Below, piece by piece: positions 61,394 to 64,000 of a DNA stretch of 64,000 bases. The stretch is from positions 2,108,001 to 2,172,000 of the forward strand of contig NZ_CP022889.1 of assembly GCF_002269345.1 (NCBI RefSeq), in the 5' to 3' direction. Under the pieces are notes generated by a model, which saw only the letters and a list, made by a program, of their open reading frames with translations, did no database searches and was not told the origin of the DNA. The DNA comes from Tsuneonella mangrovi (lineage in GTDB: Bacteria; Pseudomonadota; Alphaproteobacteria; Sphingomonadales; Sphingomonadaceae). Both the position numbers and the translations under genes were made by a program. Within the stretch, counting starts at the first letter, position 1, and each line of letters starts with the position of its first letter.

Positions 61394-63784
61394 CTAGTTC
61401 CCGGGCTCGGGCGAATTGAGTGTCACTTCGGATTGCGGGAAGGGAATTACGATGCCCCGCTCGCTGAAGCGCTTCAGGATCTCGACATAGATTTCCGACT
61501 TGGCCGACAGCGTCGCACCGACATCGTCGATGAAGCAATAAAGGCGTAGCAGGACTGCGCTGTCTCCCAACTCCTCCATCACTACCTTGGGCGGCGGATC
61601 CTGGACAGTCCGCTCATGGTCATCGGCGATCTTGTAAAGTGTATCAAAAGCCGCGCTTATGTCCGACCCGTAAGCGATACCGACGGCGCATTCGATCCGG
61701 GTTATTATGTCGGTGAGAGTCCTGTTGCGGACCGCCCCGGCGATCAGTTCGGAATTGGGAATGATGACATCGTCGTGATCGAACGACTGGATGCGGGTGG
61801 CGCGCACCGAAATTTTTCTGACGATTCCTGCGTAATCTCCGACCACGATTGAATCGCCTTCCTTGATGGGACGTTCGATAAGCATGATGATTCCGCTAAG
61901 GAAGTTTGCGACGACCGATTGCATGCCGAATCCTATACCGACAGATAGCGCACCAAACACGATCGCCAGGTTCGAAAGATCGAGACCAGCCGCCCCCACT
62001 GCTCCAATGAAGGACAGGATCACGCCAAGATAGCCGACACCCGTTACCACTGCGCTGCGGGTCCCGTCGTCCAAATCGATTCTGGCAAGCAACGCCGTTT
62101 GCAGGATCCGCTGGACCCAGCGGGTGAGAACGTAGCCGATTACAAAAACGGAAACGAAGATCACCACCGTACCGAATGAGACGGTCACACCACCGACGGT
62201 CACGCCATCACGCAGTAAGGAAAGCAGGTCGAGAATTTCTGCAGGTCTGATGCCCCAGACGATCGCAATCATTGGAGCTGCGACGACGGAAAAGCAGAAA
62301 AACAGGCAGACTTGCAGGGCCAACAGCTCCCGTAGGTCCCGTCCTGTTCCGTCGAACAAAAATGCGCGTAGTAATTTAACGATCCTTGAAAAAATGACCG
62401 CTAGGATCGCCAAGATTAGGAGCGACTTGATCACCGGAAGGATAGCCCAGCGCGCCAGCTCGGCAAAACCGATGCTGGCGAGCATGAATGCAATGACGGC
62501 CGAAAGCCTCATCACTTTGGTGATGAGCTGGCCCCAATCGATCCGTCGGTTAACGAAAGTCTGCTCATTCTGGAGCAGCTCGGCCTCGGGCGGCTTCTCC
62601 GACTCCTCGCGGTTTCTCTCGATGGTCGTGGCGAGGAAGTATACCGACGCCGAAATAAGCGCGATCACCAAGAATGGACCCACGCCGCTCGCAGCCATAG
62701 AATAGGGCGCGTTCTCCTCGGCATTCTCGACAAGGCTTTCCAGCCCGATGGCAAGCCCCAGAAGAAGGACGAGCCAGACTGCCCGGTGTGCACCCTGCGC
62801 CTTGATATGGACGAACCGCAGGCGGGGATAGTGCGGTGCAAACAGCGTCAGGCCAAGCCAATGCGCAAGAATTATCGGAGCGCCGATGATCAGGATTGCC
62901 AAGGGCATCTTTCCGAAGGCAGGAAGCACGCCAATAAGGACCAGGGTGCCGAGGGAAACCACTGCGAGTCCGAGCAACGCTATCGTGACGCCGAAAAAAT
63001 CCTTGGCAATTGCCCACAGAATGAACTTGCGCTCATCGACGGCATCCTGAGCGCGCGCACTCAACCGCCTGCCCACGGCTCGGCGCACAATCGTGACGAT
63101 TAACATCCCAAAAATGAGCAGCGCCAGACTAAGGGTCGTCAGGGTCGCCTTGCTCTCGCTTGGCACGCGCGGTTGCTCTGTCTTCGTACCGACGAAGAGT
63201 TCGCCGATCTTCCTTTCCGTCTCCGCTACGAAGGCTACCCAAGCTTGGGGCCACAAGGGCGATCTGGCCCGTGTAGTTAGCTTGGTTCTGTTGAGCGCGG
63301 CGATGCGCGAATCGAAATTTGCAATGAGCGCCACAGAACGCAGGTAAACGTCTTCGTACCTGCGCACTGGGGCCTGAAGCTCATAGAGTTCCTGCTCAAG
63401 GTCCCTCCTTCGCTCGGCAATGAAAGGACTGTCACCCGTTTCGGGCGGTGGCCCCATCAGTTTCAGCTTCCCTGCCACGATTGTGGCTTCGAAAGGTTGT
63501 TCCTTGGTGGCCGCGAGCGCAGCATCGCGTTGGATCGCCAGTGTCGCGCGTTGCTTCTCAAGCGTGTCGATGCGCTCCTGAATGTTCCCGGCAAGCGGAC
63601 GAGCAAGCAGCATTTGCGCTTGTTCGATGTTTGCGGTCCAACTGGCGATCCGGTCGGTCTGTGTCTGCGCGAAGCTGCTGCCGGACAACAACATAACCGC
63701 AAGCGCAAGACCTATGACCCAGCGGACGAAGCTTTGCGACAATCGGCGCGCCTGATTGGAAGAAGCCGTTGTGCTATTCGACAT
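61394..63784 (-). CDS. Large MscS-family mechanosensitive channel with periplasmic domain
   Basis: A 796-residue channel. A signal-like N-terminus (VIGLALAVMLLSGSSFAQTQ) precedes a ~170-residue coiled periplasmic domain (NIEQAQMLLARPLAGNIQER, DTLEKQRATLAIQRDAALAA) of the DUF3772/MscK kind, then about nine membrane helices. The pore helix and following MscS beta domain are LSVGIGFGMQSVVANFLSGIIMLIERPIKEGDSIVVGDYAG. It ends NSPEPGN. It opens under membrane tension to protect against osmotic downshock. It stands alone on this strand. Confidence 0.92.
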   Translation of the reverse strand: MSNSTTASSNQARRLSQSFVRWVIGLALAVMLLSGSSFAQTQTDRIASWTANIEQAQMLLARPLAGNIQERIDTLEKQRATLAIQRDAALAATKEQPFEATIVAGKLKLMGPPPETGDSPFIAERRRDLEQELYELQAPVRRYEDVYLRSVALIANFDSRIAALNRTKLTTRARSPLWPQAWVAFVAETERKIGELFVGTKTEQPRVPSESKATLTTLSLALLIFGMLIVTIVRRAVGRRLSARAQDAVDERKFILWAIAKDFFGVTIALLGLAVVSLGTLVLIGVLPAFGKMPLAILIIGAPIILAHWLGLTLFAPHYPRLRFVHIKAQGAHRAVWLVLLLGLAIGLESLVENAEENAPYSMAASGVGPFLVIALISASVYFLATTIERNREESEKPPEAELLQNEQTFVNRRIDWGQLITKVMRLSAVIAFMLASIGFAELARWAILPVIKSLLILAILAVIFSRIVKLLRAFLFDGTGRDLRELLALQVCLFFCFSVVAAPMIAIVWGIRPAEILDLLSLLRDGVTVGGVTVSFGTVVIFVSVFVIGYVLTRWVQRILQTALLARIDLDDGTRSAVVTGVGYLGVILSFIGAVGAAGLDLSNLAIVFGALSVGIGFGMQSVVANFLSGIIMLIERPIKEGDSIVVGDYAGIVRKISVRATRIQSFDHDDVIIPNSELIAGAVRNRTLTDIITRIECAVGIAYGSDISAAFDTLYKIADDHERTVQDPPPKVVMEELGDSAVLLRLYCFIDDVGATLSAKSEIYVEILKRFSERGIVIPFPQSEVTLNSPEPGN

Positions 63785-63937
63785 TCAAACTTTCTCTCGA
63801 GCTAACGACACCTAGCGAAGGACGCCGATACAAGATGGCAAAGCAGGAACAATGTGACGCGCATCAGCGAGGCCCGCCGCGGTCGTTTCATGCAAGCCTG
63901 CGACAGAAAGGCCGCGCCGCGCAGCCTACCCCGCGGC

Positions 63938-64000
63938 CTACCAGGTATTCACCCGCTTCTCCGGCGGCAGCCACATCGGGTCGCCTTCCTTGATCCCGAA
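63938..64000 (-). CDS. C-terminal end of a probable M13 metallopeptidase (rest outside window)
   Basis: The last 20 codons and TAG of a minus-strand gene that continues beyond the right edge. The residues FGIKEGDPMWLPPEKRVNTW have the GDxM...PExRVxxW ending of neprilysin/PepO-type M13 peptidases, whose final Trp is conserved. Too short for certainty. Confidence 0.5.
   Translation of the reverse strand, partial: FGIKEGDPMWLPPEKRVNTW

Noticed and set aside
63209-63226. CCGTCTCCGCTA inside the mechanosensitive channel gene, considered as the second att copy
   Set aside because: It lies in coding sequence, lacks the CCA end and matches only about ten bases, so it is probably chance.

Overview
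The window looks like chromosome of a sphingomonad-type alphaproteobacterium (Sphingomonadales, Erythrobacter/Novosphingobium-like). This rests on the high GC, the large TonB-dependent receptors next to tryptophan-halogenase-like flavoproteins, SapC and cupin proteins, the many SDR, P450 and Rieske genes, and a LOV-HTH protein resembling EL222 of Erythrobacter litoralis. This is recognition from sequence alone; no database was searched. No rRNA, tRNA or CRISPR array was seen.

Positions 1-30900 are a catabolic region. It opens with the end of a 2-oxoacid dehydrogenase E1 beta gene and a free-standing lipoyl domain. Next come two Rieske oxygenases, each close to an NmrA-like reductase and one of them also to a VOC protein. 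A minus-strand, tightly spaced run of twelve genes follows (16877 down to 4410): Mo-bisPGD oxidoreductase, MDR reductase, ThuA-like, P450, acyl-CoA dehydrogenase, DUF35, thiolase-like, SDR, ThuA-like, second acyl-CoA dehydrogenase, dienoyl-CoA-reductase-like SDR, and a LuxR-type regulator with no LuxI partner in view. Around it lie a 3-ketosteroid-dehydrogenase-like flavoprotein, a second P450, an acyl-CoA synthetase, a hotdog thioesterase, further SDR/MDR reductases, and several small SnoaL/NTF2, ABM and VOC proteins. Together these suggest CoA-dependent breakdown of a hydrophobic alicyclic or steroid/terpenoid-like compound; the substrate is not determined.

Positions 30875-38078 hold a ROK sugar kinase, a TonB-dependent receptor, and an ECF sigma/anti-sigma pair with three secreted proteins (a small one, an S8 protease, and a Gly/Ser/Ala-rich protein with a PRC-barrel-like end). 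I see the same promoter pattern, GGAT-T/G-A-A/G followed by 15 bases and CGTT, upstream of all three secreted-protein genes and, on the opposite strand, upstream of the sigma gene. This looks like a compact self-contained sigma regulon and is the most novel observation here.

Positions 38156-41984 are a pstSCAB phosphate transport operon behind a good Pho box, without phoU or phoBR nearby. A DMT-family transporter follows on the minus strand.

Positions 43098-56004 are a carbohydrate/nutrient uptake locus: TonB receptor, halogenase-like flavoprotein, SapC, JmjC-like cupin, second halogenase-like flavoprotein, LacI regulator, MFS transporter and a GH3 lipoprotein glycosidase. Shared GAACGTTC palindromes before the receptor and before the GH3 gene tie it into a probable LacI regulon.

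From about 56073 rightwards there is a likely small genomic island. It starts with a 14-base match to the 3' end of a tRNA-Ser, then a gene translationally coupled to a P4-type integrase, a secreted protein with a 9-bp tandem repeat, an AraC regulator and a LOV-HTH blue-light receptor. The window ends with a large mechanosensitive channel and the last 20 codons of a probable M13 metallopeptidase.
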